A stretch of DNA of 64,000 nucleotides from Laburnicola sp. R22_1 (GCA_014281115.1 JACONQ010000002.1:4402001-4466000); one strand, 5' to 3'; counted from the first letter of the stretch, positions 22,201 through 35,400 are shown. Numbers and translations: made by a program. Notes: generated from the sequence alone by a model not told the origin.

Positions 22201-24282
22201 TGGGTTGGCGGACCATTTTTCTACTCGCCCGGCGCGCTATCGGCGGGGTTGCCATTCACCCTGGGTCACTCCACTGTGCTTCTTCATATCCCACGATCCC
22301 GTCGATCCGTTCTCCGTACGGGCGGACCGCTGACTGTCGGGTGCAATATAGGGGTAGTGGAGATGCCGCCGGGTGCCCATTCGCCCGGACGGACTTTTTT
22401 CAGTACCTGGTACGTGCTGACAAAATCGGCACCGAATACCTTACCGGCATCTTAGGGCAATCTGGAGAGCGGCGGCTAAAGCGCTGTGACGGCAAGACCC
22501 AGGGCGATCCCAGGCCGCTCGACGTGAACCACTCCGCTGGGAAAGTGTGCAGAATCTGGTCCTCTCTGCCGTCGCTCAAGACTCAAGAGCTCCGCGACCT
22601 CGACGCAAAGTTCGCTAGACTACAGGACCCTCGCATTAGCCTCCGCCTGTCGCTTTGTCTGCCTGTGCCAGGCTGTGCCTCTAGGCTTTCGAGCGTGATG
22701 CTCTGGGTTCAGCCGTCAGGCTGCGGAGCGTGCAAGGCGAGCTATGCACGGAAAGGTTTCGTTCGCATGGAAACGACGAGGGCAGACCTTGACCCAAACC
22801 TGGACTTGCGCAAAGACTCTGAAGCACGGCTACTCCGAGACGCCAGTTTCATGACATTCTCCCTACCAGGCAGCCGGGTGCCTTGGGCCTCAGGCTGCAG
22901 TTTTCAACACTTGTCCAGCGTCCACAGGCGGCAATTCGCGCGGGAGCTTGCGCGTCCGTTCCTTCCTAGGCTGTGGGTAGTATACTACTACGGATAACCA
23001 AAGAGCACTGATGCACGATGGGCCAGATCCGAAGGTGCAGCCTGATTGCTGACCAGCAAGGCACCTCACGATGCTACCTATCGAAGACAGCTCGGGGCAT
23101 GTGGCGCTCTGCGAAGACGTCGAGTGGCGTCAGAGGACATGGGCGCGGAAGAGAGGCGTCTTTCGCAGCTGTACGCACGAGGGCGTGCTGGGGATTCCGA
23201 AGGGTGGTGGGTGAGGCGGTGGGCAGTGGGCAGGATGTGGGCGAGCTGGCGCCAAAGGCGGCGCGTGGTTCACCCTTGATGGCCAGCGCAAGTCATGGCC
23301 GAGGGCTGTCTGTCATCTGGCCCGGCTGCCCAACGCAGACGGATTCCCACTCCTCCGTCTGCATCACGCTCAGTTCCAGCGCATGGCTCGCGGCTGGCTG
23401 GGGCGTCGCGCCGCCGTGTGAAGGCACCGCAGAGCTGGGAGGGGTGCTGGCCAATTACCCGCGGGCTCCGCTGCCTATCCCAGACACAACCCGAGGGGCT
23501 GGATAGCGGAACTGCTGTAGGCACGGCTACGGTCGACGACGCTCGACTAGCCACCTTTTGGTCGCGCAGGGCCGGCGGCGGCGGAGGATTGCGCTTCCGC
23601 TAGGCCCAAGGCGTGCCCGCTCCGTGCCAGCAGGGCCGCCTGTTCGCTGCGGGCGCGGTGCCAGGCAGTGGTCATAATTAATAGCCATGCTGTTAATGCT
23701 CAGTTCCCAGCAGCGCCCGAGCAGAGAGTGGAGCTCGCCGCCGCCGGCTCCTGGCCGCTCCTGGTCGCTCCTGGTCACTCGGTCCTGGGCGGTCCTGGAC
23801 AGCGCTGGAGCGCTTGATGGAGCTGCTCGTGCCGTGCGACGTCTGCAGGGCCTCCTCCGTCTTTTTAAATATCAGCCCGCTCCCTGCCAGTGCCGTGGGT
23901 CCCCGTCGTCCTGCTGCTGTCCGCCCGCCAGTCTGTCCGTCTGTCTAGCCATCTGTCCTGCGTTACTGTGAGCCCGAGCCCGTCCTGCGTCTTCCCTCCG
24001 CCAGCGCGTCCCCAGTCCCGCCAACCCGCCCGTGGAAGCCGCCTTGATTGATTGATAAACCTCTCGTCGCGCCCGCCTCCCCACCACCAGCCCAGCACGC
24101 CGCCCGCCGCCTGCCCCAGGTATTCGCTCGCTCGCTCTCTCTCTCGCCGCTGCCGCCCGCTGCCTGCTCGCCTTGCAGCAGCCGCCGCGACGAACTCGGT
24201 CGACTGCACGTGTTCCATGCCCAGCAGCTCTCCGCCTCCCCGCCCCGACCTCAGAGAGGCTGCCCCTACCGGCCCGCACTGA
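19231..24282. other. 5-kb gene-free region upstream of laeA
   Basis: No gene recognised. The longest frame (22137-22997, 286 codons plus) is rich in Arg/Ser/Cys, lacks family features and is probably chance in GC-rich DNA. A perfect 8-bp stem with 5-nt loop lies at 20958-20978. Composition becomes GC- and CT-rich from about 21.4 kb. TTTTTAAATAT near 23,862 could be a TATA element. CT-rich tracts after 23.9 kb suggest a long laeA leader. Confidence 0.5.
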
Positions 24283-25604
24283 ATGCGCACCAAGGCGGCT
24301 CCAATGGTGACGATGGCTTCGAATGGGTGAGTGCAGCGCGTCCCCCGCTCCGTGCAACCCGCCCGCCGGGGCCCCTCATCTCAGCATCCCTCCCCACCGC
24401 GAGACGGGCCGAGCGCGCGCTGACCGAGCTGCAGATTGGCTGTTCCTGCTTCGAACAACTACGAGGAAAATGGCCGTCTCTACCACGGCTACCGACGCGG
24501 CCTGTACATGTATCCGTGCGACGAGTTGGAAAAGGACCGCATGGACATCTACCACAAGCTGTTCCTCGTCGCACGGAGAGAACACCTGCACCAGGCCCCG
24601 ATCCCTCAACATTGGGCGCCCCGCATCCTCGACGTAGGCTGTGGGACCGGCATCTGGGCAATTGACATGGCCGAGTAAGTTTGCATTCCGCGCCCAATAC
24701 CGTGTGCGTCCGGCTAATGCCCCGTGTGCAGCCAGTATCTGAACTCCGAGGTGCGCTCCTCCCTCTGGCGGCCCGAAGGGGCAACTGGCTGACCCGTGTA
24801 GGTTTACGGCGTGGACCTGGTGAACATCCAGCCAGAGAAGTGAGCAGCCCCCCGCCTGTGCAATGCGCGCGTGTGCTGACCTCGCGTGCACAGGATCCCC
24901 CCCAATCTGCGCTTTCGCGTCCCCCGCGACTACGAGAGCCCGTGGTCGCTCGGCGAGGATTCGTGGGATCTGATCCACCTGCGGATGGCTTGCGGCAGTA
25001 TTACGAGCTGGCCCGAAATGTACCAGAAAATCTTCACGTATGCATTGCCTCGCTGCCTCCCGTGTCACTGCGCTAATCGCACTAGACACCTGAGACCCGG
25101 TTCCGGGTGGATAGAGCACGTCGAGGTCGATCTGGAGCCCCGCTGCGACGACAACACCCTCCCGCCAGACAGCAACCTGGTCCGGTGGTACGGCTACTTG
25201 GCAGATGCCACGGCCCGGGTCGACCGTCCCATCGCGTACGAGCACCGCACTCGCCAGCTGCTGCAAGCCGCCGGCTTCATCGACATCCAGGAGACCATCA
25301 TCCGCGCGCCCTACAATTCGTGGCACGCGGACCCCCACCAAAAGGACATTGGTAGGTGGTACAACCTGGCCCTAACCGAGGGCCTAGAAGCTCTGAGCGC
25401 TGCACCTTTTACGCGAGTAAATCGCTGGGATATGAACGAGCACGTTAAGCCGCTGGTCGAGGCCGTCCGCCGCGAAGTGTGCAATCGCAAGATTCATGCG
25501 TACAACAACATGTAAGTCTGGCCGTGACACGCATTCATTGAGGTCACCGTGCTGACCCCTTGCTCGACAGACACATCTGGACTGCCCGCCGACCGCAACA
25601 ATGA
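24283..25604 (+). CDS. laeA: LaeA-type S-adenosylmethionine-dependent methyltransferase, global regulator of secondary metabolism
   Basis: Seven exons (24283-24326, 24435-24674, 24732-24750, 24802-24839, 24894-25037, 25086-25511, 25571-25604) join in frame to 314 residues. Exon 3 is only 19 nt. The sequence follows LaeA throughout: [15 protein letters not shown] near residue 31, motif [14 protein letters not shown] at about 80-92, [57 protein letters not shown] and the terminal HAYN-IHIW. In other ascomycetes LaeA acts in the nucleus with the velvet proteins VeA and VelB. It promotes expression of secondary-metabolite clusters and development, and its methyl acceptor is unsettled. A second in-frame ATG at 24304 is an alternative start; a TGA directly precedes 24283. 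Flanks of about 5 kb on both sides lack genes. Confidence 0.93.
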
Positions 25605-28600
25605 TTGTAGCCCGCCTCGACACTTGTCGCAAGACTGCGACCTCCGCTGATCCAGTCCGACCATTGCGGTGTGCATGTGCATTGTGCGCGTCTGACCTGC
25701 CCCGTGTCCTCTCCCACCCAGCCCTTTTCGGTCTCGGGCATTTCACGGCTTTCGTCTCCCGTACTACATTGTTGTCCTAGGGACACTGCTCGACGTTGTT
25801 GTACTCTCCAATAGCGCGCGATACGGCACTACCTTGTGTGCTGCCTAGCCATCTTGGGTGCGACAAGAGCAAGAACCTCTTTTCTACGCGTAACGACAGT
25901 GATAACCTTACGGCCCTGCTTGCACGGCGAGATTCCCCGTCTATTTTCTCCGACCGTTGTCTTTTTTCTTTTGGTGGCGCATTACGGGCGCGCAACAAAA
26001 ACGGAGTTGGTCGGCTGCACACCAGGCGTTCAGTCTCGCCTGGGCACGCATTCTTGCACTATTGATACCTTGCTTTTTTACTCATTGCACTTTGCAGCCT
26101 TGTTCAACGGAGATTGTCTTATCGTCTCCTTGGAGCGGCTGGTTCTTATTTCGCATTACCTCTACTCTCGGCATTTTTTTCTTCATCATCGGCTCAATGT
26201 GGGTTGTGGTCAGCGTTGAAAAGCATTTCCGGGGGGCTGGCTGCGAGCCGACAGCATTCCACCCGCAGCTCACTTTTCGCGGCTGTTTTATGCAACGACT
26301 CTTCGTTGCGCGGAGGCTTGAACATGGGAGGCAGCCCCGTGGCTCCTGTGCACCGCAAGCGTGGTGTGGGAGGCCCACAGTGTCGTTGGGTGGAGCACGC
26401 TGCAGCAAGACGTCTCTCGGTGTCCGATGTTCGTTTTACACCCTATATAACAGTAGACCACGTTGTGGGCTCCTACAATATGAACTCTACCTGAACAAAG
26501 CTCACTCCTAGTAGCTTCGCACTGGGTATCCCGTAGCGCGCGTTGTGTTGGTCGGAAGAGGGGATTGGTCGCCATTGCGGCCTCGGTGACCAAGGCCTCA
26601 CGACCACGTCGTCGGTACCCTCGAGGCGCACTGAGCCGCACCCTGCAACGACTGCCGTCCATGTCGCCTGCCGCTGGCTCCAATACCTTGGGTGTGCCGT
26701 GCAGCATGATGCGACTCGGGATCTGGCACTTGAGCATTGTTGTCGGCGGTCACTACTACGGCGTAATGCGGCGGCTGCAGTGGTGGCAAAGGGTGCTGGA
26801 TGGAAGAACGCCCAAATTGCTTTTCACGGACATGGAAGTGGCAAACTGTGTCTCTTGCCGCTTTCAGTTGGCTGCCCAAGAGCGGCAGGTGCAGGCGTAC
26901 TGCATCCCGACGCTGCGGGTCCTTGGGGCCGAGCTTCAGCCTGCCATGATGGCCTGCGATCAGTGCGATGAGTCTTGGGGCTGTTGGCCTGCCGGCTGCT
27001 CGACGTGACAATGGCGGAGAAGCAAAGCAGCGGTGCTAGTTTAGGCACAGCCTGGCCATGGATCTCCAGCGCGTCGGGCGGACAAGTATAGAGAGGCAAA
27101 CACCGTGACTGAACGGGTGTGCAGCTGCACTCTGCATGACGGGTGATTGATGCGATGGACAGTCAGATTGCTGGGTTTGGTCGGGCAAATGGATCCCTCT
27201 TCGAATTGGGAAGGGGGCTTTTGTCCGCCGGTACCGGCCTGCTGGGACGGCCAAGTGAAGAGCTCTCCGCGCGGATTCCTTCCCTTCGCCGTCGATATTC
27301 CATCCCACACGGCCGCCTGCACTGTACGATTCGGCCTGTGTGTCATCCTGCAGACGTTGGACCTTCCCGCCTCGCCGACCGTGATCCTCAGCACTGTTCA
27401 CCAGCGACAGAATGAAGGATCCACCCGGGTTGAACTGGCAAGGCTGACTCTAATCCTTCCGTTTCGATCTTCGTTTCGAAACTGACAGTTCGTGTCCATT
27501 GCGCGGCGTACAACTTGACAAGCTTCCCGATACTATCCTCGCGATCCCAGTAGTAGTCGCCTAAAAGAAACTTTCTAAATTCTCTCCACCCGATCGGCAC
27601 ACACACGCACATGTCCAGCACTCGACTTACCGCTTCCCGCACCTCCATCAGCGCTGCATACTATCAAACTCAAATCCCGCGGCTCATGACCGACACGCCA
27701 TGGGTGTGGCATGCAGCAGCGTGGAATGACATCACAACCCTGCTCTTGTATCGACAACATAAACGGTAAAATTTGAAATTCCGACCCCGCGACGCGAGGC
27801 CTGTATCCGATTCTTACAAAACGAATCCGAAGCCCCGCAAAGGGTCCCTCAACAGACATGACATGCGCGGTATACGCGGCTGGCGCGCCCAGAATACCGC
27901 GGTCCAACGCCAACTCCCAAGCCTCTCGTTTCCTATGGCCCGAATTAACTTTGGGCTTGCGCGTGGCAGCTCTCTCTTGTTGCGTGCGCGGCCGGGCTAT
28001 TGGCTGCATGCGGTAGACTATCTTGAGCTTCCTGGTCGATTGTGCGAACCAGGCGCGTGGTTTGGCCTCAGGTATGCACAGGATATGCGGTGAAGAAGAC
28101 TGCTCGGGGCGACAATCCGAGGTTGCAGACACCGCATAGGTCCCTCACCGACTCCCGCAGGTATGGTAGCTTTCCGCACGATGCGAGAGCAAAACGCCTC
28201 GTACACAACAGCTTTAATATCCGAGGAGCTACACCACAGCATCCACGTGGGCAGCACGGCAGGCTCGTCTTGTTTGCAATGTGGTGGTTTGCAAGGACAT
28301 TTGCTCGTCGACGCTAGCCGCTTCCGGCTCGGCCACAGCGTACGTACTACGGCGGTCGTTACAGGGCTGAATGATGAAAGCCAAGCAACGTCGCGTCGCG
28401 TCGTCCAATCCCATCTCACCCTGGCCTAGCATGATCTGCCTTGGGGCCGGGAATCCTCCCCCTCACCAACGTTTCAGCATACGTACGTACTGTACGGGTC
28501 GATCTTGTTGGTTTTCTCGACGCGTTGGAAATTCCACGGGGGTTCTGGACGGGTTTCTCGAAGACTGCCTTTTTAAGCTCTCGCGACCTCTTTTCCGATT

Positions 28601-30500
28601 CTTGGGAACCCAGTTGTTTCCTTGAGTTTGTGTATAAGTGTGAGTCTCTGCTTCTTCTCATCTCCGCATGTACCTTGTGCAGGTACTGCTTTTCTTGGTG
28701 TTTCCTGATGAACGACGCTGGGGCCATATGAGTTTTTTTTTCCTCGTTTCTTTCTTCGAGAAACGGAAACTGTGCTTTCTCAACCAGCGTTTTCTTATAT
28801 CTTCTCGACTTTCTGATCATGTTGCGTGCTCCCGTTTGAGAGCTGTACAACATACGACGATGATACAGCTTTTTGGTTTTCTTTCTTGGACCGAATACGG
28901 CTAATGGTGCGATGTAGGGCTGGTCTGGGGATATGTAGGCTAGGGTCTGTCTAAGTTATGGACTGGGTGGTGTCTTTTGGGTCGGGCGGGGGTATGGCAT
29001 GTGGGCGATGGGGTTTTAACCGCGTGTGTGTGGATGGATTTGGAGGGTGGACGGTTGGCTGGCTGCTAGGTCATGCTAATGGCATGTCGTGCAGACTGGC
29101 TAGCTGGGGCTTTTTCGTCGCAAGACTACGTGGGTATGGTATAGCTGAAGCCCGAGCCCTGGAGCCCTAGGGGATTTTCGCGGCTGGCGCTGTGCTAGTG
29201 CTAGTGCTGGGTAGATGTTTACTTAGCGCTATACAGTATGTCAATGTGTGCGTCTTCTTCGGTAGATCTTTATGGTATGGTACCGTATAGTTTGCACGGT
29301 ATGCATGATATGTACAGAGGGAATAAGAGAGACAGGCGCTGGGTATAGTGTAGTCCAAATTATTTATGGCCTACCATTGCTGTCCTCGCGTCCTACTTAT
29401 CTCTATCCTATTTATATCCCTATCCCCCACCCTATGTATGTACTATTATCTTCCTCTTCTGTAATGTACGCACACACATCTTAATATAGCTAAATACTCG
29501 TACGCCTATATATACTCATCTATCTAACTTCTCTAGCTTATTAGCTTGCTTTCTTCTCGTAGGAAAAAAAGAAGAGGATGGGATAGGTTAGGTTAGGTTA
29601 GGTTAGGTTAGAGGATAGGATAGAGTAGGTAGGCGTGTTTTCTACGCACGCATTCGGGCGGCTTGGTTGCGTTGGTTCGTTTGGCTATTTAGTTGGTTGA
29701 TTTGATTATTTTAATGCGGGGAGAGGATAGGAGGAAAGAGAAAAGAGAAAAGGGAAGTAGGAGTAGTTAGCTAGAGTGTTGGTATTATTAAGTTAGGGTA
29801 GATAGAGATATTAGGTTAATAGAAAAGCTGCAAGGTTTAGTTAGGTTGGGGGGTGGGGATAATAGGTAGTCTATACTAAGGTCACTGTATAGAAAGAGGG
29901 TTGTGATGTTTTAAGGAGGGTATTAAGTAGTGTAGCACTAAAACTTAAAGTTTTATAAAAGGATTCTTGGTAGTATACGGAAAGGAAAGAGAAGTTATAG
30001 GGTTAGATTAAAGAAGGTCTTTATACGCTAGGTTGGGCGTGCTGGGTTATGTATATGTGTGGGTGTGCATATTTATAAGTGTGGATGTGGATGTGGATTT
30101 GGATGTAGGAATAGATGACTTAGTGAGAGGTTTAGATTTAAGTAATGAACCTAGCTGCATAGTAAGGGAGAAGAAAAATAGGTAACTAAAGGCGTAAGGC
30201 GTGTAGAATATAGTATACAGCGGCAACTTCTTTCTTGAGTGATTTTATCCTTAAGGACTATGTATATATATAAGTAGATAGGTCTAGGAGTGGGAAAGGC
30301 TGCCATCAACCACACCTTCCGACAACCCCAGCCCGGCAATGGCAACGCCACCATTGTGCCACGAGCTACAAGAGTGAGCAAAACCTCGCACCGTAATGGC
30401 CAACGCATATAGCTAACGCCACACTAGGCTGGCCCACAAAAGGCAGCTCGCATTGAATGAGTATCTTTTTCCCAACAACAAACCCAAGGCACCCTCTAAC
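25605..30500. other. 4.9-kb gene-free region downstream of laeA
   Basis: Many short frames, none recognisable. A charged 145-codon minus frame (28416-28853) is the longest oddity. From about 29.2 kb the DNA is AT-rich and low-complexity, with a GGTTA repeat and purine-rich AGAGGATAGG words. Nothing here supports a gene. Confidence 0.5.
29586..29610 (+). repeat. (GGTTA)5 short tandem repeat
   Basis: Five perfect GGTTA pentamers. It resembles, but is not, the TTAGGG telomere repeat of ascomycetes, and the array is very short. Confidence 0.8.
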
Positions 30501-31314
30501 ATGATCCCATCTAGCAGCGCCGAGCTAAAAATGCCTCCGCATCCAACAGCAAAACACCGAAATCATCGAACGTGAAATGCGCCTCCAGATCCTGCGCTAG
30601 GTAACTTGCGAATCCCGCGCATTCGCCCTCGCCTTCCACGCCACCCTCCCCGCCGAACTCCGCAACATGGTTTACCAGCACGTATGGACCGAGATGGGGC
30701 TGAGCGACATGGCAGAGTTGATATGCGAACGATATTTTTGGGCACAATAATCAAGTGATACCCTTTGGAAAAAGGGACAACTCTGCATACTCCCTGAATT
30801 CGTAGGCCGCACCGTCGCTCGAGAGCACGCCGTCATCCTCTACCAGATGCTCGACATCGACACTCTCCGCTTACATTCAAGCCAATTGGACGACATCCTC
30901 CTCACCACCGACCACTTCCTTCTCAGCCTCTCGCCCTCCGACTACCTCCGTCGTCTGCACGTCATCTTACCGTTCTGGACGCGCAAATCGCTGCACCTCT
31001 TGGTACGTCGATTGCAGCGGAAAGCCATCCCAATAGGGAGAAACGGGGACATTGTAGGAGAATTGATGGGTCATCTTGCACGTCTGCGGAAGCTTAGGTT
31101 TAAGAACGGGTTCCAGATTCGCTTTGAACTGGGGAAAATGAGGAAGAAGTGTGTCCGCCCGTTCTTGCAGCTTATCCGTCCGTTGTACTCTGAGCTTAAG
31201 AGCGAGGGTGTCGTGATAGAGATAGCCAAATTTCCAGGTAAGGCACGGTCCAAATAGCTTTCGTACTTGTATGAGACGTATGATGAATGGGCGTTTGAGG
31301 AGCCGGAGGTGTGA
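30501..31314 (+). pseudogene. Broken paralogue of the 11408 hypothetical gene
   Basis: One frame carries the same blocks as the gene at 11408: LPAELRNMVYQHVW, EFVGRTVAREHAVILYQ, DHFLLSLSPSDYLRRLHVILP, and a tail LSYLYETYDEWAFEEPEV that mirrors LESYYDMDRALWVEA. The frame is cut by TAG at 30598-30600, TAA at 30748-30750 and TAG at 31255-31257, and ends at TGA 31312-31314. The likely ATG (30501) is in a different frame from the body, implying a further indel near 30,530. All three internal stops are TAG or TAA, which a C-to-T change can make from CAG or CAA as RIP does. Expression of a full protein is not possible as it stands. Confidence 0.75.
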
Positions 31315-32466
31315 TGCTGCATTAGTAGGGTGGGATATGGTCTTGGACTCAGTGTTCTGTTGAGATTATGGCTTGGATTTACACTAATGAACTGGTTGCT
31401 CCTTGCGAGGAAACCCCCAGCATTCATGTTTGAATTTTAAATTGACCGTCTTTCGCTGGAGAGCAAGGAATCCAGTTACTTAGCCGAGTGACATCGCGCG
31501 CGTTTTGGTCCACGGTGGAATCTAGTTATTCGATTTTAGCGATTTCTCCACCGTGACTAAAATATATGAGCGTAATGCTGTGCCTTGATATCACCCGAAG
31601 TATATAGGCAACATTCAAGTTATACATTCCCAACCATACACAATGCGTATTAAATTAGTATGTGGTGTGTATCCATGTCTTTTCTTGTACCTATTGTAGG
31701 GCGGTAAAAGCTGTGAATAGCGCAACAGCTATTTCTGCTTTCGAAGTATAGAAGAACAACATAATAAGCGGTTGGATGTTGGTTTTCTTCATGGTAGGAT
31801 GACAGGGTTTTGTTTTAGATAATCTTCTATAAAAGCAGTGCCTCCTGTTTAACAAACAAAAAAGAAGTGAGTGTTTATCATTGCCAGCTGCTGGAGGCTA
31901 TTCGTGTCGCAAAAAACTTGATCTAGAATTCGACTTGCTACCTACATACATGCTGCAGTCCACGGGTCCATGGGTCGTGATATGTCACGTGCAGGCTGAT
32001 GCTCCGGAATTCAAGGCTAACTATGAATCGAGCCTCGTCTGAAATGATAGGAAAGAGTCATAATAAAGACTTCTCATTTTGGGCTATCTGCTTTAAATAA
32101 AGACACTGTCTGAATTTTTACCTGCTACTCCCGTGTCGCATAAAGTGCAGGCTGACGCTGATGCCGAAGGTAGCCTCGAGAAAGCGTGTTCATCGGTGGA
32201 GTGATCGAATGCGCCGTGGAGAATGTTGCATGGGCATTATTGGATGTCGGATGCGTTGGCGTGCATGTGCAGTATGCGTCTCGTAATTGCCTGCTAGGCT
32301 GAATCGTCCTCGCTTTTTAAAGGCTTCAGCCTAGCCCCCCACCTTCGTGACCCCTCGTTTTCTCTCCACTCCGTTTTTCCTCCACTTTCAACATGCCTAT
32401 ACGACATTCCAACCCTTATCCCCAGTGAAACTCCGGTATTCACTCGTTGTATCGAACGTCACGGCC
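31315..32466. other. Intergenic region with inverted repeat and motif copy
   Basis: No gene. At 31502-31561 two arms, TTTTGGTCCACGGTGGA and TCCACCGTGACTAAAA, form an imperfect inverted repeat around a spacer of about 27 bp. At 31831-31868 AGCAGTGCCTCCTGTTTAAC plus AAACAAAAAAGAAGTGAG resembles the sequence at about 10,650-10,687 upstream of the 11408 gene. Confidence 0.5.
31488..31518 (-). repeat. Diverged copy of the dispersed motif
   Basis: On the minus strand it reads ACCGTGGACCAAAACGCGCG, then CGATGTCAC, in register with ACCGTGTAACAAAAGGGCGC of the 59.4 kb copy. Its left part is one arm of the inverted repeat at 31502-31561. Confidence 0.45.
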
Positions 32467-35400
32467 ATGGCGGAAGCCGTGGGCGTGATCTCGCTCGGGC
32501 TACAGGTCGCGCAAGGCTTGTTGAAGTATTACTCGGACTTCAAAGCCTACGACGACGACATCGCTAATGCAGTATCGCGGATCGAGCGCTTTCGAAGTAT
32601 CCTATCGGCCCTCGAAGTTCCCGTCGCCAGATATGAGCTCAATGGCAACTCCCTAGCAGATCGCGTCCGCGTCACTATACGAAATTCCGAACAGGCAATA
32701 TTGCTGCTGTCGGAAATAGTCAAGAAATGCGACAATACATTAGTACCACACAATACGTCGGCAAGAATAACGATGGCGAAGACAAAAGCGCTCTACCCAT
32801 TCCGCAAAAGAACAATGGCGGATGTGGTTGCTTTGTTGGACAGAGCTCAGGCGGATCTCGATACTGCTATCAATGTTCTCCAGCTGTGAGTATAGTCACG
32901 CTATATAAAGAATTCTGTTGATAAGTCGACATACAGGGACACTACCTTCGACGTAATCGAAAGGTCCGATGCGTCGATAGCCCAGATGCAACAAAGCTCG
33001 GACACTGTAGTTCGTCTAGAAAGAAGCTTCAATGGCAGTGCAGAAGAAGTGAAGATAGCCTTGAGGCTGCATCAACAGCAGATGGAGGAGCAGATGAAGG
33101 AGCAGCAAGCTGCGTTTCTGGTTCGTCAGGCTCTTGGTACCATGAATGCGGACCCGTCTGACGATGCAATAGGCGCAGCTATCGGTCGCCATGATCAAAG
33201 GAAATGTTCTTACCCCTAGTGCAGTTAGTAAAGGAATTCATTCCTATCAAAGTATACATTCCAGGGCAGTTTCCACGCGGCGACCCAGGCTCCGGTGAGC
33301 GTTACCATCTCACGAGTGTGCAATCTTTAGCTGAATGATTAAGGCACTGTTCATGTCCACGATCTTCCTCCATCAACAGATGGACTGCGGGTCGTCTACC
33401 CTTGGTGTTCTCATGGAAACGAGATCCTGGCCATAATCCGTCTTGTCCACTGTACCACTTTGCACAGCGTTCGGAGATGATAGGTAAGTAGACTGCGAGT
33501 ACACCTTGATGCGAAGATTGCTCATTTTAATCCCAAAATTTAGGCACAGGAATGCGATTTTGTGGCTACATGTTCACCCACGTACTAGAGTTCACCATGA
33601 CTTATACACGAGGCGCAGGTGGAATGTCAATCTATCCAATGCTAAAACTTGGTAGAACTGTCGACAAGAGCAATCCGGCTATAGAATTACTATACAACAG
33701 ATCTTATGAATTACTATCCAAGAGATCTGATGAAATCTCGACATTCCCAGTCAACGTCTTTCGATCCATAAAACGAGAGATGGACCGATACTTCCGAGAT
33801 GGCACAATATGCCCATGGGATACTACGATTTACGGTGAAACCTTACTAGAGGTGGGTTATGTCTCGACGACCCGTACTGGCACTCATGTGAATATAGAGA
33901 GCTTTCCCAGTGATATTTTCCTACACAACTTACTGTGATTCGCCTGATTGGGATCTAGTATACGACTTCATCAAATTCTTTGTCGATGCCGGCACTCCAG
34001 TCACTAAAGAAGAAGGAGAGCGAAGGTAAGTCACCATTTTAGGCACCTTAATGGTGTCAGTATCATGCGCAAGCGCATATTCATCTCAGTTAACCCATTA
34101 GATCTTGCTCGGTATTGGATACGCTCATTACAATTTGCCCAGTACGTAAGATATACTTCATACGTTTTCTTACTGCATTACCCATCCTGGAATGAGTAAA
34201 GTATGGGCACTGGCAACGCCTCAAGTGCCTACATAGACTATGGTGACCTCCCAACTGACCTGAGTCCTTAGGTGGGAGACCTATCCAGTAAAATGCGCGT
34301 TTGCTCGTACCTCGCAGATTCAGGCGCTTCTTGGTCTATTGGGGAAACTCTTTCTGGATCATATTATACGTTAATCTCAAACCTGGTCCTCATGCAAAAC
34401 ATAAATGAAGGTATGTCCAGTAGTGCTTACACAAATGATTTATGTGCGGTAACTAACTTTTCAAGCTCTCGATGACCATCCAATCTTCATTCCAATACTG
34501 CGGAAGTCGATGCCGATGCTTGCTCAAAAGATCATAAGCTACCCTGACATATGTGAAGAGCCTGGTATTTTCGAGAAGATGTTAAGATTTTCGGCCGACT
34601 GGCCCGAAGGCTTGCGTTATCTATTACAACAACATCCTAGCAGACCAATTCGCAGTAACCATGACCCTCTCCTCACTGCGCCCGAATTTGGAAATATCGA
34701 GTCAGCTGAATTATTGTTGGAAGCGGGGTACGAGATATCAATCTGGGAAGTAGAGTGGGCTATCGCCAACCGCAAAGTACTTTTGTTACAACATATGATG
34801 GACAACTACCCGTGGTGCGTTGCTAGGCCACCAAAAGGAGCCCTGGATCCAACTGGCAGAACTTCGCTTCCCGAACATCTCTTCCACCATAGTGACTTGG
34901 CTATAGAAACTGCAGAAGTACTTTTCGAGGCCGACCTCTATGACTTAGAAGTTGAATTCAACCGGCTGGAATGGCTAGATTTTGGATACTATATTTCCTC
35001 TAAAAGTACCATGTACAATGTCCTCGGCAAAGTAACGCCTATCTGGGTTCACTCCTACAGGCTTGTTTGGACTGGCTCCCCGGAAATCGAAAAGAACATG
35101 CGTTTAGTTTCGTGGCTTGTGGGCAAGGGAGCGTGTGAGTCACGGTGCCATCCGAGAATATTCACTACAGCAGCCCATTTGATCGGCGCAGCGCCTGTTA
35201 ACTGCATACTCTGGAATGTTCATCGACGGCGCCCTTACACAACACCATACCACGACGAGTCTCGAAGTTCTGAATGCGGTAAATCAATGGAAAAGTTCTT
35301 CGCTTCCAAAGATCTATGGAGCTTCTACACAGGCATAATTTCCAATGCCGACGAGGACGGATGCAATTGTGCATGTTCCAAATCCGGCTGTTTGCGTGTT

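Noticed and set aside
22137..22997. 286-codon open frame upstream of laeA
   Set aside because: Long but composition-driven in GC-rich DNA, rich in Arg/Ser/Cys, no motif and no repeat of any family pattern. Kept only as a note in the gap entry.
28416..28853. 145-codon charged minus-strand frame
   Set aside because: Lys/Arg/Glu-rich without heptads or motif and isolated in gene-free DNA. Could be chance.
29586..29610. (GGTTA)5 as an interstitial telomere
   Set aside because: The unit is five bases, not the ascomycete TTAGGG, and the array is only 25 bp.
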